Notes: generated from the sequence alone by a model not told the origin. A DNA stretch of 64,000 nt from VXRN01 sp963664365 (GCA_963664365.1 OY761144.1:1488001-1552000); one strand, 5' to 3'. Counted from the stretch's first letter, positions 1 to 9,331 are shown. A program made the numbers and translations.

Positions 1-1
1 C

Positions 2-580
2 AAAGATACTCTAGCGTGGAGGAAAGATGCTGCGCACCATAGAGCGCAGAGAGTTAGTGTAGTCTTCAATCGGCGCGGGTTAGCAGATGCTGCAGAGACG
101 TGGCAAGGGTGGAGACTTGGAAATCTTGCCCCTATGTATGAGCCTATTGCATGGTTCGTGAAACCTTATAGAATTGGTGGTACAATCGCCGATAATGTAT
201 TAGAGCATGGTGTAGGCGCCATCAACGTGGGAGAATGTCAGGTGCGCGGCGCTAATCCCACTAACGTACTGGAATTTGGTTTTGAAAAGAATGAACAACG
301 AGTTCACGAAGCTCAAAAGCCACTTCAACTTATAGAATTCATCATTAAACTTACTACTCAAGAAAAACAGACTGTTCTTGATCCGTTCATCGGGAGTGGA
401 ACAACGGCTGTGGCAGCGATGCGCACAAATCGACATTTCATTGGTTTTGAAATAGTGCCGGAATTTCATGCCATGGCGCTTCACAGACTCGATCAAGAAT
501 CGAGGTTCCACTACGCACCGGGAGCTTCATTGGGTCAGTCGAAGCTCTTTGAAAAAGCGACTGAAGAGTATGGAAACTAA
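2..580 (+). CDS. Site-specific DNA methyltransferase, C-terminal part (gene cut by window edge)
   Basis: The frame is open from base 2, so the start lies upstream of the window; 192 codons are visible. The segment DPFIGSGTTAV at about visible residue 127 is the SAM-binding motif I (DPFxGSGTT) of N6-adenine/N4-cytosine DNA methyltransferases, here close to the C-terminus, the order seen in beta-class enzymes. The preceding stretch NLAPMYEPIAWFVKPY is also typical of this class. The catalytic (D/N/S)PP(Y/F) motif must lie upstream. It is probably part of a restriction-modification or orphan methylation system. The stop is 2 nt before the next gene. Base use is more AT-rich than the arylsulfotransferase gene that follows, which suggests acquisition. 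Confidence 0.85.
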   Translation, partial: KDTLAWRKDAAHHRAQRVSVVFNRRGLADAAETWQGWRLGNLAPMYEPIAWFVKPYRIGGTIADNVLEHGVGAINVGECQVRGANPTNVLEFGFEKNEQRVHEAQKPLQLIEFIIKLTTQEKQTVLDPFIGSGTTAVAAMRTNRHFIGFEIVPEFHAMALHRLDQESRFHYAPGASLGQSKLFEKATEEYGN

Positions 581-582
581 CC

Positions 583-1701
583 ATGGGCTGGTCATTACAT
601 CACCCGGTCGGACTCATCCACCACTCGCCGATGTTCTCGTACAAGGGATACTCCCTCGTGTTCTCGAACTCCGGCAAGTTCGCCGCGCTGATCGATATGC
701 AAGGCCGGGTCTGCCACAGGTGGGACTACCACGAGGGGCTGACCTACGCGACTCTGCTCCCCAACGGCAACCTGCTTGGTCGCACTCCGCTTCCTCCCAA
801 CTTCGACGAGACACGTGGACTCGGCGGTTCGGGCGGCTCCATCGTCGAGCTCAACTGGGACGGCGTAAAGGTCTGGGAGATTCAAGACCCCTGGATGCAC
901 CACGACTACGAGCGCGCGCTGACCGGCAACACCTTCTACCTACTCTGGGAGCCTATGCCCGCCGACCTTTCCGCGCGGGTCAGGGGAGGCGTCAGGATCT
1001 CGGAAGACCCCATCCGAATGCTAGGCGACACGATACGCGAGATCGACACCGACTGCCAGACGGTCCGCGAGTGGCGCATCTGGGAGAAGCTGAACGTCGA
1101 GGACGAAGTGATCTGCCCGCTCGAAGGCCGTCGTGAGTGGACTCACGCCAACTCAATCAGCTTTACGAAAGAGGGCGATTTCATACTCAGCTTTCGTCAC
1201 ACCAGCAACGTCGTGATCGTCTCACGAGAGACCGGAGAGGTCACGTGGAGATGGGGCGCAGGCGAGGTCAGCCACCAGCACCACGCGACTCAGCTAGAAG
1301 GCGGCAACATCCTGATCTTCGACAACGGCTCCCACTCCTCCGGCAGAAGCGCTTCGCGCGTCATCGAGGTGAACCCCGAGACCGAAGAGATCGAGTGGAC
1401 CTACGAAGGCAGTCCGCCTGCGTCCTTCTACAGTTCCTACATCAGCGGCGCCGACCGTTTTCCCAACGGGAACACGCTCATCTGCGAGGGCGCGCACGGG
1501 AGGCTGTTCGAGGTCACGCGGCGCGGCGAGATCGTCTGGGAGTACGTCAACCCATTCTTCGCGCTCGACGGCAGCGGCATGAACCTAAGCAACGCCACGT
1601 TCAGAGTGCATAGATACCCACCCGACTTCCCCGGCTTCACCGGACGCGACCTCGATCCCGCCCGCCACGCCAACCTCAACAGGCTTTTGGGGGTGATGTA
1701 G
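583..1701 (+). CDS. Arylsulfotransferase-family (ASST-like) beta-propeller protein
   Basis: 372 aa. Successive blade-like repeats are visible (LLPNGNLLGR, HDYERALTGNTFYLL, HANSISFTKEGDFILSFR, QLEGGNILIFDNG, RFPNGNTLICEG), with tryptophan-rich turns such as GEVTWRWG and EIEWTYEG. This pattern matches the arylsulfotransferase/PQQ-like propeller family, which in characterised members moves sulfate between phenolic compounds. No signal peptide is evident, so a cytoplasmic or non-classical location is likely. The ATG follows the upstream methyltransferase stop by 2 nt, but composition differs, so the adjacency may be accidental. The substrate cannot be inferred. Confidence 0.75.
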   Translation: MGWSLHHPVGLIHHSPMFSYKGYSLVFSNSGKFAALIDMQGRVCHRWDYHEGLTYATLLPNGNLLGRTPLPPNFDETRGLGGSGGSIVELNWDGVKVWEIQDPWMHHDYERALTGNTFYLLWEPMPADLSARVRGGVRISEDPIRMLGDTIREIDTDCQTVREWRIWEKLNVEDEVICPLEGRREWTHANSISFTKEGDFILSFRHTSNVVIVSRETGEVTWRWGAGEVSHQHHATQLEGGNILIFDNGSHSSGRSASRVIEVNPETEEIEWTYEGSPPASFYSSYISGADRFPNGNTLICEGAHGRLFEVTRRGEIVWEYVNPFFALDGSGMNLSNATFRVHRYPPDFPGFTGRDLDPARHANLNRLLGVM

Positions 1702-1709
1702 CGACCGTC

Positions 1710-2975
1710 CTACGGTGCGGACTCGACGGACGGCTGCCGTTCAGCCCTGATCCGCGCCAGCAGCGCCTCGAACTCCTCCGGGTTGGAGACATCATTGATT
1801 AACCTGATGAACTCCCCCACGTCGGACATGTACGAGCGCAACTCCTCCATCTGGTCCCCAACCGGACTGAGCGACGCCGGACTGTCCGCGTACCGGCCCC
1901 GGAACGCGAAGTAGGCCTGGTTCAACTTGCGGATATAGTAGCCCCGCAGCCTGAGCGCCCACTGACGCTCGCGCATGTACTCCTCGGCCTCTTCAATCTT
2001 CCCCTCCGACAGCAGCCGCTCGGCCTCAGTCCTCGTGTCCCGCATGAATTTCGTGAAGTTCTCGTTCACCTTGTCCGCCGCATCGTAGCGCAGGGCGTTC
2101 TCAGAGAGGTCTCCTCCCATCCGCTCGAAAACGGTGTCGCCGATTTCGTTGCCGACGATCGTGGCCGCCGTCTCGTTCAGCGTGGTCATCTCCTCCGACG
2201 CGAAGTAGTTCCTGCCAAACGGATGAAAGAACCAGTACGTGTGCATCCACTCGTGGGCCGCCGTCCTCAGCACGTGCCTCATGCTGTAAACGTCCGAGAC
2301 CATGTTGGGAAAGCTGGCTAGGCCGGATATGTCATCGACATAAGCGGCGTAGTCCACTTCATCGAGGACCTGCCGCTCGATCTCGTCCCGCTCGAACGGC
2401 TCGATGTCCGGGTCGAGGAACACCGCCCCAACCATGTCGATCTCGTTGCGCGGAGATATGACCAGCAGGGTAGGGGGTTCGCCCAACCTGATATCGACCG
2501 GCGGCCAGATCACCCCGAATCTCGACTCGATTCCCAGGCCGTCGAGCACAGCCCCTATCTCGGCTTCCACGGCTTCCTCCGCCTCCGGCCTCAGCGCGTC
2601 CCTGCGGTCTAAAAGCTCTCTGAGATACTCGTCCGACACCTCCGCCTGCTTCGCCGCCGCCCCCGTCCCCCGAAAGTTGCGTGCGTTCTCCGCTCCCTCT
2701 ATCCGTCGCTCCTCCTTGATCACCCGGCGCACTAGTTGAAGGTACTCATCGACTATCTCAAGGCGCTCCTCCCTGGACGGCTTTGAGCCGGGAATCAAGT
2801 TGGTCGCCGCGTGAACCCACTTCTTAGGAAAGTTGGCTATCTCCCACTCGACCAGCGAAAAGAGATGGTCGAACGCTATCAACTCGACCGGCGTGATGCG
2901 GAACGTGTCCGCCCGGGGCGCTGCCAAAGAGAGGATTATGACCGCCAGCAGCGCCCTCCTAATCCACCGACTCAC
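1710..2975 (-). CDS. Putative secreted zinc metallopeptidase (HEXXH)
   Basis: 421 aa starting at GTG. The first ~22 residues (arginine-rich start, then LLAVIILSLAAPRA) look like a signal peptide or N-terminal anchor. HEWMH at residues 241-245 is a HEXXH zinc site, and a glutamate in NETAAT about 25 residues later could be the third ligand, as in gluzincins. The C-terminal third is charged and helical. The start overlaps the stop of the upstream DUF4440-like gene (GTGA), so the two are probably translationally coupled. The precise peptidase family was not recognised, and the substrate is unknown. Confidence 0.6.
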   Translation of the reverse strand: MSRWIRRALLAVIILSLAAPRADTFRITPVELIAFDHLFSLVEWEIANFPKKWVHAATNLIPGSKPSREERLEIVDEYLQLVRRVIKEERRIEGAENARNFRGTGAAAKQAEVSDEYLRELLDRRDALRPEAEEAVEAEIGAVLDGLGIESRFGVIWPPVDIRLGEPPTLLVISPRNEIDMVGAVFLDPDIEPFERDEIERQVLDEVDYAAYVDDISGLASFPNMVSDVYSMRHVLRTAAHEWMHTYWFFHPFGRNYFASEEMTTLNETAATIVGNEIGDTVFERMGGDLSENALRYDAADKVNENFTKFMRDTRTEAERLLSEGKIEEAEEYMRERQWALRLRGYYIRKLNQAYFAFRGRYADSPASLSPVGDQMEELRSYMSDVGEFIRLINDVSNPEEFEALLARIRAERQPSVESAP

Positions 2976-3337
2976 TTCCGGGTGGCGTGCCAGACAGTCA
3001 TCCGCCAGTCGCCGCCGGGTCGGACGTACACGACGGTGAACTCCAGCGAGAAGTGGTTGTTGTTGACGTGAACGTGCGCCTCACCCCTCACGATCGCGCA
3101 GCCGTGATGCGTCCGCACGACTCGGTCGGTCGGCGTGATCGACTCGTAGTTGAGCTTGCCCGACGCCAGCCCGGACATCAGGCTCTCCTTCGTGTCTATC
3201 GCCGCGGTCGTGTGAACGTAGCTGAGATCGTCCGCCAGTATCCGGTCGAGCGTATCCGTGTCCGCGGCCACCATCGCCGCCAGCCGCCGGTCTTCGAGGT
3301 CGAGGATCGTATTGGTGGTGTCTTCGATTAGCGCCAT
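2972..3337 (-). CDS. NTF2-like / DUF4440 family protein
   Basis: 121 aa. An N-terminal helix with a short Leu/Ala pattern is followed by ILADDLSYVHTTAAIDTKESLMSGLASG and a terminal strand pair ending DWRMTVWHATRK, the usual DUF4440/SnoaL-like order of the NTF2 cone fold. Family members include small isomerases, hydrolases and ligand-binding proteins; nothing here fixes the activity. It is the upstream member of a two-gene unit with the metallopeptidase, with overlapping stop and start codons. Confidence 0.7.
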   Translation of the reverse strand: MALIEDTTNTILDLEDRRLAAMVAADTDTLDRILADDLSYVHTTAAIDTKESLMSGLASGKLNYESITPTDRVVRTHHGCAIVRGEAHVHVNNNHFSLEFTVVYVRPGGDWRMTVWHATRK

Positions 3338-3359
3338 AGGTTTCTCTGCTCCTTCCTAG

Positions 3360-3440
3360 TGCGTAGCAGGGCATTCAAGACTGACAACTGCTGCCCACAA
3401 CTGTAAACTGACAGCCGACGAACTGTAAACTTCATTCAGG
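3360..3440. repeat. Short intergenic repeats of the ACTGTAAACTGACA type
   Basis: The bases between the DUF4440-like and aspartic-protease genes contain near-repeats (ACTGACAACTG, AACTGTAAACTGACAG, AACTGTAAACTTC). They look like decayed dispersed repeat material, not coding sequence. No promoter was assigned. Confidence 0.3.
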
Positions 3441-3497
3441 GAGAAGGCGCCCGGCGCGAGACGTTTGAGATGGGGGAGTAGGCTTGAGCCGAATCAG

Positions 3498-3851
3498 CTA
3501 AAGTCTTGGGACGACCGGAATCAGTCGTGCGTTCACAGGGTCGATGCCCAGATTGAGCAACTCCAGCGTGACGGCGCCCAACAGGGGAGTGAGGTTCTCA
3601 TCTCCGAACACTACGGGAGAGGATTCGGAGTCTCCGTTCAACCTTATCCGTGCCCACCCGACATCACGCTCGATCCGCGTACCGTCCGCAAGTTCGAAGC
3701 TCACTCTGCGATGTGGCTGTATGCCCAGCTTGGTCAACAGAGACGGGGGCATGAACGAATATGCAGCGCCCGAATCCACCATCGCCTCGACGGTTTCGTA
3801 GTGTTCGCCATCGAGGTCTCCTATCTCAAGCTGTACGTTGAATATGCCCAT
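3498..3851 (-). CDS. Clan AA (retropepsin-like) aspartic protease
   Basis: 117 aa, about the size of one retropepsin-like monomer. VDSGAAYSFMP with the putative catalytic Asp26 matches the D-(S/T)-G active-site turn. The later segment GAVTLELLNLGIDP corresponds to the hydrophobic-hydrophobic-Gly region that follows the second flap strand in this family. Such proteins are expected to act as homodimers. No transmembrane segment is present. It is a single gene, facing away from the following plus-strand gene. Confidence 0.75.
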   Translation of the reverse strand: MGIFNVQLEIGDLDGEHYETVEAMVDSGAAYSFMPPSLLTKLGIQPHRRVSFELADGTRIERDVGWARIRLNGDSESSPVVFGDENLTPLLGAVTLELLNLGIDPVNARLIPVVPRL

Positions 3852-3933
3852 ACCTAATTACCTCTCCGTCCCATTATAGCCTATGGCCCAAATTGATAGT
3901 ATCCTATGAACTGCCATAGAGAGGAGAATTTAC

Positions 3934-4797
3934 ATGCCCATAACGAGTTTCGGCATTCCAAAGGCCGACTTGAACATCCATATTACCGACGCCACGCTCC
4001 ATCCAGGCGACGACGTTGAAGCCCGCGTGGAACTTCTCCCAAGAGAAGACTTCCACGTCCGCCTCGGAAAGGTGGAGCTTGTCTTCGTCGAGACCTGCGT
4101 GCAGATTACCAAGAGTCAGTACGGTACTCACTACTCGACGAAGACCCACAACCGGAGCCTCGCCGAAGAAACGATCATGGAAGACAAGATCGTCCGCAGA
4201 TGGGGCGGTATCTCCACCGACGTCAAGTTCGCTCTGCCGCCGGACGCGCTTCCCACGCTGAGCGGAACGCCGGTGCAGAAGATACAGCCCGGCATCGGCT
4301 GGGCCGTCACCGCGTTCCTCGACGTGACCATGGCGCGGGATATGCGCCAGCGTCAGGAATTCACAGTCGTCAGGCCGCCTGCGCCCCAAGACCCGTCGCC
4401 TCATCCGACCGAGACTGTATCCAAACACAGCCAGGGCGACCTCGCTCTTTCGCTGTCCCGTAGCGCCGCGCGGTCAGGTGACAGAATCGACGGCGTCTTC
4501 CGAGCCGAAATGGTGAGAGATGTGAACCCCTCCGAAATCAGGGTCGAGTTGGTCAGGGTTGAGAAACTCGGAAACGAGAGCCAGGATCACATCGTCGACG
4601 TCGTGACCCTCGAACGGGACGAGACTCTGCGGTCCGGCGACAAGCGGGAGTGGGACTTCCAACTCGACGTCGGCCACGTCACCCTTCCAAGCCTCGAGAC
4701 CGAAAAATCGTCGGTCAAGTGGTTGGTGAAGGGCATTCTGGACATAAGAATGAGGCGCGACCTCCGCGTCGAGCAAGAGATCAGCGTCAACATCTAA
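3934..4797 (+). CDS. Conserved protein with two arrestin-like beta domains (function unknown)
   Basis: 287 aa, mostly predicted beta strands. Two halves show a similar layout: LNIHITDATLHPGDDVEARVEL near residue 10, and DLALSLSRSAARSGDRIDGVFRAEM near residue 170. Each half ends in a DV/DI-x-(M)-x-RD(M/L)R(Q/V)-x-QEF/I segment (DVTMARDMRQRQEF, DIRMRRDLRVEQEI). This internal duplication and the PGDxV pattern suggest a tandem arrestin/Spo0M-like sandwich. A GAGGAG Shine-Dalgarno sequence lies just upstream of ATG 3934. No catalytic motif was seen; function is not assigned. Confidence 0.6.
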   Translation: MPITSFGIPKADLNIHITDATLHPGDDVEARVELLPREDFHVRLGKVELVFVETCVQITKSQYGTHYSTKTHNRSLAEETIMEDKIVRRWGGISTDVKFALPPDALPTLSGTPVQKIQPGIGWAVTAFLDVTMARDMRQRQEFTVVRPPAPQDPSPHPTETVSKHSQGDLALSLSRSAARSGDRIDGVFRAEMVRDVNPSEIRVELVRVEKLGNESQDHIVDVVTLERDETLRSGDKREWDFQLDVGHVTLPSLETEKSSVKWLVKGILDIRMRRDLRVEQEISVNI

Positions 4798-4878
4798 CCG
4801 CTCAATCGAAAGGATCTATCACAGAGGCCGGAATCCGGAAGGGGCAAGGCTGGCCGTGACAGGGGCGCGACCATAGAC

Positions 4879-5754
4879 CTAAGGAGACAAGGCAAGTGCG
4901 GCCAGCCCCAAGACAATGAGGGAGGATCCCAGTATTCTGCCTCGGCCAAATGGCTCCTTCAATACGAACACGCCCATCAGGACGCCAATCACGATGCCAA
5001 CCTCTCGGGCAGGCGCGACATAGCTGACTTGGGACAACGAAAAGGCGGTTAGCGCTAAGCCGTAGGCAGTAAAGACCAGCAGGCCCGCCGCCAGGATGTT
5101 CCAAGAGTTCGTCTTCCACTCCTGTATCGCCTCAGACAATCCATACTTGAACAGAATGTACGGGGAAATCCCTATGGCCGACCCCATGGTAAGCAAGTAC
5201 ATATACAGGATGGGCTGGGTGTACTCCACCCCGCGCTTGTCCACCAGCGAATAGAGGGTGATGGTCAGTCCGGTGAGGACGGCGTAGAGGACGCCGCCAT
5301 CTCGAAACAAGAACAAGGGCTGCGAGAGAACCTGCCTGAAACGACCCCACCACGAAACTATGAAGATGCCGACGACTATGAGCGATATGCCAAGCGCGGC
5401 GGGCAGGGACACACTCTCTCCCAGCATCAATACCGCCAGCGCGGGAACCAGCATCGGTCCGGTTCCACGCGCGATGGGATAGACCAGGGACAGGTCGCTC
5501 CGCGAGTAGGCCCGGCCCAGCAGGACGAAATAGAAGGCGTGAATCACCACGGTAGCCAGAACAAACCAGTAGCCCGGCGGAGATATCGGGTAGAGCAGGA
5601 ATAGGACGACGCCCAGCGGGACCAGCATCACGCTCCCGCTGACCAGAAGCGCCCAGACGAACACCTCCTGCCTGCCGGAGCGTTTCAGTAGCAGGTTCCA
5701 CGCCGAGTGACAAAGGGCGGAAAGTAGAATCAGCGCCAGGGCTAACGACGTCAT
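4879..5754 (-). CDS. EamA/DMT-superfamily transporter
   Basis: About 291 aa from the chosen ATG at 5754, which gives a natural membrane N-terminus (MTSLALALILLSALCHSAWN); the upstream in-frame extension is hydrophilic and unlikely. About ten hydrophobic helices in two homologous halves, LARGTGP-like polar breaks and a final LGSSLIVLGLAAL helix fit a drug/metabolite exporter with two EamA repeats. The substrate is unknown. It is divergent from the SelA-like gene, sharing the 5755-5879 intergenic region. Confidence 0.85.
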   Translation of the reverse strand: MTSLALALILLSALCHSAWNLLLKRSGRQEVFVWALLVSGSVMLVPLGVVLFLLYPISPPGYWFVLATVVIHAFYFVLLGRAYSRSDLSLVYPIARGTGPMLVPALAVLMLGESVSLPAALGISLIVVGIFIVSWWGRFRQVLSQPLFLFRDGGVLYAVLTGLTITLYSLVDKRGVEYTQPILYMYLLTMGSAIGISPYILFKYGLSEAIQEWKTNSWNILAAGLLVFTAYGLALTAFSLSQVSYVAPAREVGIVIGVLMGVFVLKEPFGRGRILGSSLIVLGLAALALSP

Positions 5755-5833
5755 GGAAGAATTATAGATAATGAACCTAGCTCGTGGGCAGGGGTTCAAG
5801 CGCCAATCCCTTTCGGCGAACCGCAACCGAATG

Positions 5834-5842
5834 TGCTATAAT
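5834..5842 (+). promoter_or_regulatory. Extended -10 promoter element
   Basis: TGCTATAAT is a perfect TATAAT box with an upstream TG, 38 nt before the ATG of the SelA-like gene. No good -35 hexamer is visible, which is tolerated by extended -10 promoters. Confidence 0.5.
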
Positions 5843-5879
5843 GTCTGCCATTCCAAGTCTCGATTTCACGGAGGACAGC

Positions 5880-7028
5880 ATGGCACAAGCCGATTGGGGT
5901 CGGATATACAAGGACATCGGGGCTCAGCCCGTCATCAACGCCATCGGCAGCGTGACCATGCTCGGCGGCTCGACTCCAGCGCCCGAGGTTCAGGAGGCCA
6001 TGGAGGCCGCCGGTGTCGCCTACATTCCCCTCACTGAGTTGGAAGAGAAGGCGGGTAGGGCGGTAGCCGACATGGTTGACGTGCCCGCCGCCTGGATAAC
6101 CTCTGGAGCGGGTTCTGCCCTCACGCTCGCCGCCGCGGCCGTCATGGCCGGCGACGATGACGACAGGATCGAACAGCTACCGGACACCACCGGCATGAAG
6201 AGCGAGTTCCTGATCCAGAAGCGGCAGCGTTACTGGTACGACAGGTGCCTCGAAGCCGCGGGCGCGAAACTCGTCGAGTTCGGTACCGACGAGGGTACGA
6301 CCCGCGACGACCTCGAAAGCGCCATAGGTCCCAACACCGCCGCCGTCCACTTCTACGCCGTCGAGCAGGACCCAGATACGAGCATCCTGCCCCTCGCCGA
6401 CTGCATAGAGATCGCCCACGACCACGGGATTCCCGTCACGGTTGACGCAGCGGGGCAGATATTCCCCCTGGAGAACTTCGGCAAATACGTCAGGATGGGC
6501 GCCGACTTCCAGTGCATCGCCGCCAAGTACATGGGCGCGCCGCAGTCCACAGGCCTCGCGCTCGGCACCGAGGACATGATCCGAAAGCTCGGATACCAGT
6601 CCTTCGTTGCCTACGAGGGACGCCGCGTTCGCGGCATCGGCAGGCCGCACAAGGTGGACCGCCAGGAGATGATCGGCGCCGTCGCCGCCGTCAAGCGATG
6701 GTTCACCATGGACCACGAGTCGCGCCTGGCCGAAATGGAGCAGAAGAGCCGCGCGATCTTCACGCCCCTGCAGGGCATCCCCGGACTGAAGACCGAGATG
6801 ATAGAGAACATCATCGGTCACCAGCCATTCGGCGTCCAACTTGAGGTCGATCCCGATGTCGCCGGATTCACCACCCAGGACCTCGTCGACCGTCTCAAGG
6901 CGGGCGACCCTCCCGTCTGGACTCGCGTCCGCGAGGGCGACGAGCACATCGCCATCCACGTCTTCGGCCTGTACGAAGGCGAGGAAAAGATAGTCGCTGA
7001 ACGCATCGCCGCCGAGTTCGGACGCTGA
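5880..7028 (+). CDS. SelA-like / fold-type I PLP-dependent enzyme
   Basis: 382 aa from ATG 5880, preceded by GGAGG about 5 nt upstream; a longer in-frame start lacks a ribosome-binding site. INAIGSVTMLGGSTPAPEV and the glycine-rich WITSGAGSALTLAAAA pocket are typical of the SelA/aminotransferase V-like group. VDAAGQIFP supplies the Asp that contacts the pyridine nitrogen, and K216 in IAAKYMGAP is the probable Schiff-base lysine. Authentic bacterial SelA is usually longer (about 450 aa) and sits near selB; neither holds here. A lyase or ammonia-lyase of the D-glucosaminate-6-phosphate type is as likely. Relevance to the selenoprotein candidate at 28.5 kb is uncertain. Confidence 0.7.
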   Translation: MAQADWGRIYKDIGAQPVINAIGSVTMLGGSTPAPEVQEAMEAAGVAYIPLTELEEKAGRAVADMVDVPAAWITSGAGSALTLAAAAVMAGDDDDRIEQLPDTTGMKSEFLIQKRQRYWYDRCLEAAGAKLVEFGTDEGTTRDDLESAIGPNTAAVHFYAVEQDPDTSILPLADCIEIAHDHGIPVTVDAAGQIFPLENFGKYVRMGADFQCIAAKYMGAPQSTGLALGTEDMIRKLGYQSFVAYEGRRVRGIGRPHKVDRQEMIGAVAAVKRWFTMDHESRLAEMEQKSRAIFTPLQGIPGLKTEMIENIIGHQPFGVQLEVDPDVAGFTTQDLVDRLKAGDPPVWTRVREGDEHIAIHVFGLYEGEEKIVAERIAAEFGR

Positions 7029-7058
7029 GACCTGAATGCCTCTTAGCAAGGAACGAAG

Positions 7059-8318
7059 ATGACAATAGCGGATCCAGTCTCGCAAGCCGAGTGGAACGAG
7101 TCCTTTTCAGCCGCTGATCGATCCAACCGGATCACCCCGGCGGTTTCGTATGTCGATTGGGACTTTGCCGGTCATGACACGCAGTTCTCAACCCATGGAC
7201 TGCATACCTATGTCGCCGCTATGATTCCCGCCTTGGCGAGCCGCCTGATAGATATGTACATCCCCGCGAACGGCTCTGTTCTGGACCCGTTCTGTGGAGG
7301 CGGCGCGGTTCTTGTGGAATCTATACGTTCCGGCAGGTCCGCATACGGACGCGATATTAACCAGCTTGCTATTTTGGTGTCCAAAGCCAAAACTCAGTTC
7401 GTCTCGGCGGAGGACATTTCACTCCACGGCTCCCGCATTCTAAGGCGCGCGTTGGATTACGATGGGCCAGTGATGGAGTTTCCAAAGTCAGCCGTCGTCG
7501 AATACTGGTTCAAGGATTACATGCTGGCTCCCCTAACGGGTCTCAAGAAGGCGATTGACTGTATTCCTGATGATCAAGAAGAAGCTAAGACCCTGTTCCA
7601 GGTTCTGTTGTCGGCCACAGTCCGCAGCGTCAGCCTCACGTACAGGAATGAGGTACGACTTCGCCGAATGAAGCCGGACGATCACGCCGCTTTCAACCCG
7701 GATGTGCTGTCCACGTTCAGAAAGTACCTTTTTCTAGCGCAGGAGCGGGTTCCAAGCTTGCCATCTGAGTCCTACGCGCACGTCCGCGCCCAAGACGTGC
7801 GAAACCTGGACCTTCCCAATGAATCTATTGACGGAATCGTGTGCTCTCCTCCGTACGGTGATGAGCGCAACGGAGTGAACTACACGCAATTCGCAAAGAA
7901 TATGCTCTACTGGCTTGGATTTACTCGCGACTCGATCAGAGATTCCAAGAATCGCAGTCTAGGCTGGGGTAGTGAGAGTCGCGGAGTGCCTCCATCTTCG
8001 ACTCTGGTTCGCTCGCTGGATTACATCTCAGATAATCCCACGGCGGTACGCGAGGCCATCGCGTTCTACTCCGACTACCATCAAGCCCTCAAAGAAATGT
8101 CTCGCGTCGCGAGAGGCCGGGTCGTCATCGTCATCGGAAACCGTGTCCTACATCAGCATGTATTCGACAATGCCAAGATCACGGAGGATTTGATGCGGTC
8201 AATTGGAGTTTCCATGAGCGCTTCACACTCTAGGAAACTTCCAACGAAGCGGTTGCCCAAAATGAGAGAGCACGGAGCGGCAATTGACAAAGAAAGTATC
8301 CTAGTGTTCACCAAATGA
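7059..8318 (+). CDS. DNA methyltransferase (SPPY class, probably N4-cytosine)
   Basis: 419 aa. DPFCGGGAVLVE (from D76) is SAM-binding motif I, and SPPYGDERNGVNY (from S263) is the catalytic motif IV of amino-methyltransferases; the S at the first position favours N4-cytosine, by family analogy. Motif I precedes motif IV, the alpha/gamma-like order. An AAGGA ribosome-binding site lies 5 nt before the ATG. The gene faces, tail to tail with a 16-nt gap, a minus-strand gene likely to be the cognate restriction enzyme, so the pair looks like a type II restriction-modification module. Confidence 0.85.
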   Translation: MTIADPVSQAEWNESFSAADRSNRITPAVSYVDWDFAGHDTQFSTHGLHTYVAAMIPALASRLIDMYIPANGSVLDPFCGGGAVLVESIRSGRSAYGRDINQLAILVSKAKTQFVSAEDISLHGSRILRRALDYDGPVMEFPKSAVVEYWFKDYMLAPLTGLKKAIDCIPDDQEEAKTLFQVLLSATVRSVSLTYRNEVRLRRMKPDDHAAFNPDVLSTFRKYLFLAQERVPSLPSESYAHVRAQDVRNLDLPNESIDGIVCSPPYGDERNGVNYTQFAKNMLYWLGFTRDSIRDSKNRSLGWGSESRGVPPSSTLVRSLDYISDNPTAVREAIAFYSDYHQALKEMSRVARGRVVIVIGNRVLHQHVFDNAKITEDLMRSIGVSMSASHSRKLPTKRLPKMREHGAAIDKESILVFTK

Positions 8319-8334
8319 TTCTTGACGGATCCCA

Positions 8335-9260
8335 TCACCCCAGCAATTCCTGAACTATGCCCTTCACTTGGTCTAGGGTTTCAATATGGAATACATCGTC
8401 AACCAACGCGACCGGCTGCCAGCTCACTTGAACCAGAGAGTAGGTCGCGGGATTCCTCAGAACTTGACGGTCTGATTCTGTAACCCTCTCGACTACCATG
8501 GCATAGAACGCTGAGTACAAATCTTTGTCCCAGAAGCGGCCGGACAAGTGCGCCATCAAAGTTTTGACCACATTCGCCTCATGAACCACCTGATACCGTC
8601 GGTCCGGGCGTATTGAAGTCTTTACCGTCAAAACAAACGGTACGGAGTTCGCATGGCATTTTCCAATCACCTGCTGACAAGCGTTGTTGAGTCTGTCGAT
8701 CGTGCCGGAGCTCATGACAAGGCTGTCGGAGAAGTGTCTTGCCACGTCTCCAGGTAGATTAGTCACACACAGGAAGTCCGGATTGGACATCTCCATGGCA
8801 ATGTCGTCATTCTCCAAGGACAGGAACAGTTCTTCCAGATATTCTCGAGATCTGGATTCGAATAGTTCATGGAAGCTCAGTTGATTGGCATTGGGGAGTT
8901 CACGATTGCGGTATGTCCAGCGCTGGCCTCTGCAGCCGCGTTCCAAAACGTCAGGCCCAAGATGTTTTCCAGCCACTCACCTCGCGCATTTCGCAGACCT
9001 CCTGACAGAGCTTGGCCCGCCCCGCTTCCGTATCTAGCGCTCGCGGCGGCGCGCACCTGATGTTCTAGACTATCTAGGGTATCCGGTATGCTCCCGCTAG
9101 GTACTAGTCCTCGGTAGATGCAGTCAACCGCCGTGGCGCGAGAAATGCGATGGGTCCTCTGGCTAGGTGGGATGTCGCCAACACAAGGACTAGCATACGG
9201 ACATGCCCTGCACTCATGCGGGGCGGCGAAGTAAGCCTCGGTTCTTGGCGGTAATGTCAT
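8335..9260 (-). pseudogene. Putative type II restriction endonuclease, reading frame disrupted
   Basis: Two overlapping frames together make about 300 aa. The upstream frame (9260 to 8877) has a cysteine cluster HECRACPYASPC and ends after SAGHTAIVNSPMPIN; the downstream frame (8976 to 8335) resumes with NQLSFHELFESRSREYLEEL. The frames overlap by about 100 nt, so a single-base indel around 8880-8975 joins them. NPDFLCV followed by FVLTVKTSIR in the second part is compatible with a PD-(D/E)XK-type core, but this is weak. The convergent methyltransferase gene is the main argument for an endonuclease. It could be a real inactivating frameshift or an assembly error. Confidence 0.5.
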
Positions 9261-9331
9261 CGAGTCGGCGAGGGCGATTCATTCTGCATTAGCTTTGCCC
9301 CTATTGTACACTACTCTGGAGGAACTAGATT

